Positions 63,427 to 64,000 of a DNA stretch of 64,000 nucleotides are shown here, piece by piece. The translations under genes were made by a program, and so were the position numbers. A model generated the notes under the pieces. That model had not been told where the DNA came from, made no database searches, and worked only from the letters and a program-made list of their open reading frames with translations. The stretch covers positions 62,001-126,000 of the forward strand of contig NZ_QGGX01000014.1 of NCBI RefSeq assembly GCF_003148805.1, in the 5' to 3' direction. Numbering within the stretch: the stretch's first letter is position 1; each line of letters starts with the position of its first letter. Origin of the DNA: Aminobacter sp. AP02 (GTDB taxonomy: Bacteria > Pseudomonadota > Alphaproteobacteria > Rhizobiales > Rhizobiaceae).

Positions 63427-64000
63427 TCAGGCGCCCAGAAGCTCCCGCCAGGCCTCATCGAGAAACTTCACATCCGCCTTCCTGAGGCCGGACCCGCCGG
63501 CGAAATGCCCGTGGCTCGAGCGGAACGGACGCAGTTCCGCATTCGGCATGTGCTCGACCTCGAACGCGCTGTCTTCGGGAGGGAAATAGAGGTCGCAATC
63601 GCCCGGCATGACGATCGCCTTGGCCTTGATGGCGCCGAGGGCCTTGCGAAAATCGCCGTTGTAGAGCTCGTTGTCGCTGATGTCCCCGGACTGCCAGGTG
63701 CGGATCATCGCCACCATGTTGTTGGCGTCGCGCAGGTTGAACCACTGTTCCCAGTAGCCGACGATGAAGTCCTCGACCGAGGCGTAGCCGAGCTCGAGAT
63801 ACTCCTCCTTGCGAAAGAATTCCTGCGAGAAGCCCCAGCCGGCATAGACACGGCCCATGGCACGCAGGCCTTTGAAGGGCTGCTCGTCATACCAGCCCTC
63901 CTTGAAGGCATCGTCGGCAGTCAGCGCGGCTTTCACGCCTTCGAGCATCACGTGGTTGTGCTTCGCCGTCTTCGCCGAACCCGCTGTCGGGCAGATCGTC
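63427..64000 (-). CDS. Alpha/beta hydrolase (homoserine-acetyltransferase-like), 5' part outside window
   Basis: At least 190 residues, open to the window edge, so the N-terminus and nucleophile elbow are missing. The visible part has AKHNHVMLEGVKAALTADDA, WSQ-like AGWGFSQEFFRKEEY, VMPGDCDLYFPPEDSAFEVE (catalytic Asp) and LRPFRSSHGHFAGGSGLRKA (catalytic His), the MetX-like layout. It is upstream of the second urtA by 86 bases on the same strand and may process the transported compound. Confidence 0.78.
   Translation of the reverse strand, partial: TICPTAGSAKTAKHNHVMLEGVKAALTADDAFKEGWYDEQPFKGLRAMGRVYAGWGFSQEFFRKEEYLELGYASVEDFIVGYWEQWFNLRDANNMVAMIRTWQSGDISDNELYNGDFRKALGAIKAKAIVMPGDCDLYFPPEDSAFEVEHMPNAELRPFRSSHGHFAGGSGLRKADVKFLDEAWRELLGA

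Noticed and set aside
1-64000. CRISPR array, rRNA, tRNA, prophage or integrase/attachment site
   Set aside because: No regularly spaced repeats, no rRNA/tRNA structure and no integrase or phage structural genes were seen on either strand.

Overview
The window looks like chromosome (or a large replicon) of a Rhizobiales alphaproteobacterium, probably Mesorhizobium, Aminobacter or another Phyllobacteriaceae member. The basis is the high GC content by eye, many ABC uptake operons, Tat-type solute-binding proteins, an AmiC/AmiR-linked urea transporter, slr1658/slr1659-type regulators and IS6-family transposases. The assignment rests on gene content and protein style, not on a database match.

Layout. 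1-5610 (minus) is a Dpp-type peptide ABC transporter, its last ATPase cut by the window edge. Divergent from it, 5995-10260 (plus) is a catabolic operon: PdxA2-like dehydrogenase, DapA-like aldolase/lyase, cytosolic sialidase-like propeller and iron alcohol dehydrogenase. 10261-13161 holds small genes and three consecutive hairpins with CCTCC-rich loops, the signature of the alphaproteobacterial 'cuckoo' small RNAs. 13162-14049 is a rearrangement scar where a truncated urtE meets the tail of a galactonate-dehydratase-like gene. 14405-19379 (minus) encodes envelope and exported proteins, three of which carry frameshifts or a nonsense codon. 19804-21974 holds a small unknown gene and a membrane-anchored TPR protein. 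22011-23510 is an IS6-family element joined exactly to a 702-bp second copy of the pdxA-dapA junction found at 6806-7507.

23709-30456 (plus) is a compact signalling locus. It has a GGDEF-EAL protein, a GHKL-like protein, a STAS-like domain fused to a methyltransferase, a Cache-HAMP-PP2C phosphatase, a GHKL kinase-like protein and a STAS-like protein. It resembles SiaABCD/slr1658-slr1659 partner switches and is the best candidate here for an undescribed system. 31145-32967 has an AraC regulator and an internally deleted IS6 element.

33153-57650 is a nitrogen-scavenging island. On the minus strand, reading 5' to 3', it runs: branched-chain-type transporter livJHMGF, allantoin/hydantoin racemase, PuuE-type allantoinase, AllC-type amidohydrolase, M20 hydrolase; then AmiC and AmiR, the urea transporter UrtABCDE, and urease UreE-F-AB(fused)-C-G-D with a HupE/UreJ nickel permease and an XRE-cupin regulator. 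A MocR-type regulator is divergent from the ureide transporter. Together these would import a ureide, open and deaminate it, and hydrolyse the released or imported urea to ammonia.

57783-64000 (minus) is a second urtABCDE-ureE block with no urease structural genes beside it, bordered by a QueD-like fragment and, at the window edge, a partial alpha/beta hydrolase. All four transporter operons carry a perfect 10-13-bp hairpin between the binding-protein gene and the first permease gene.
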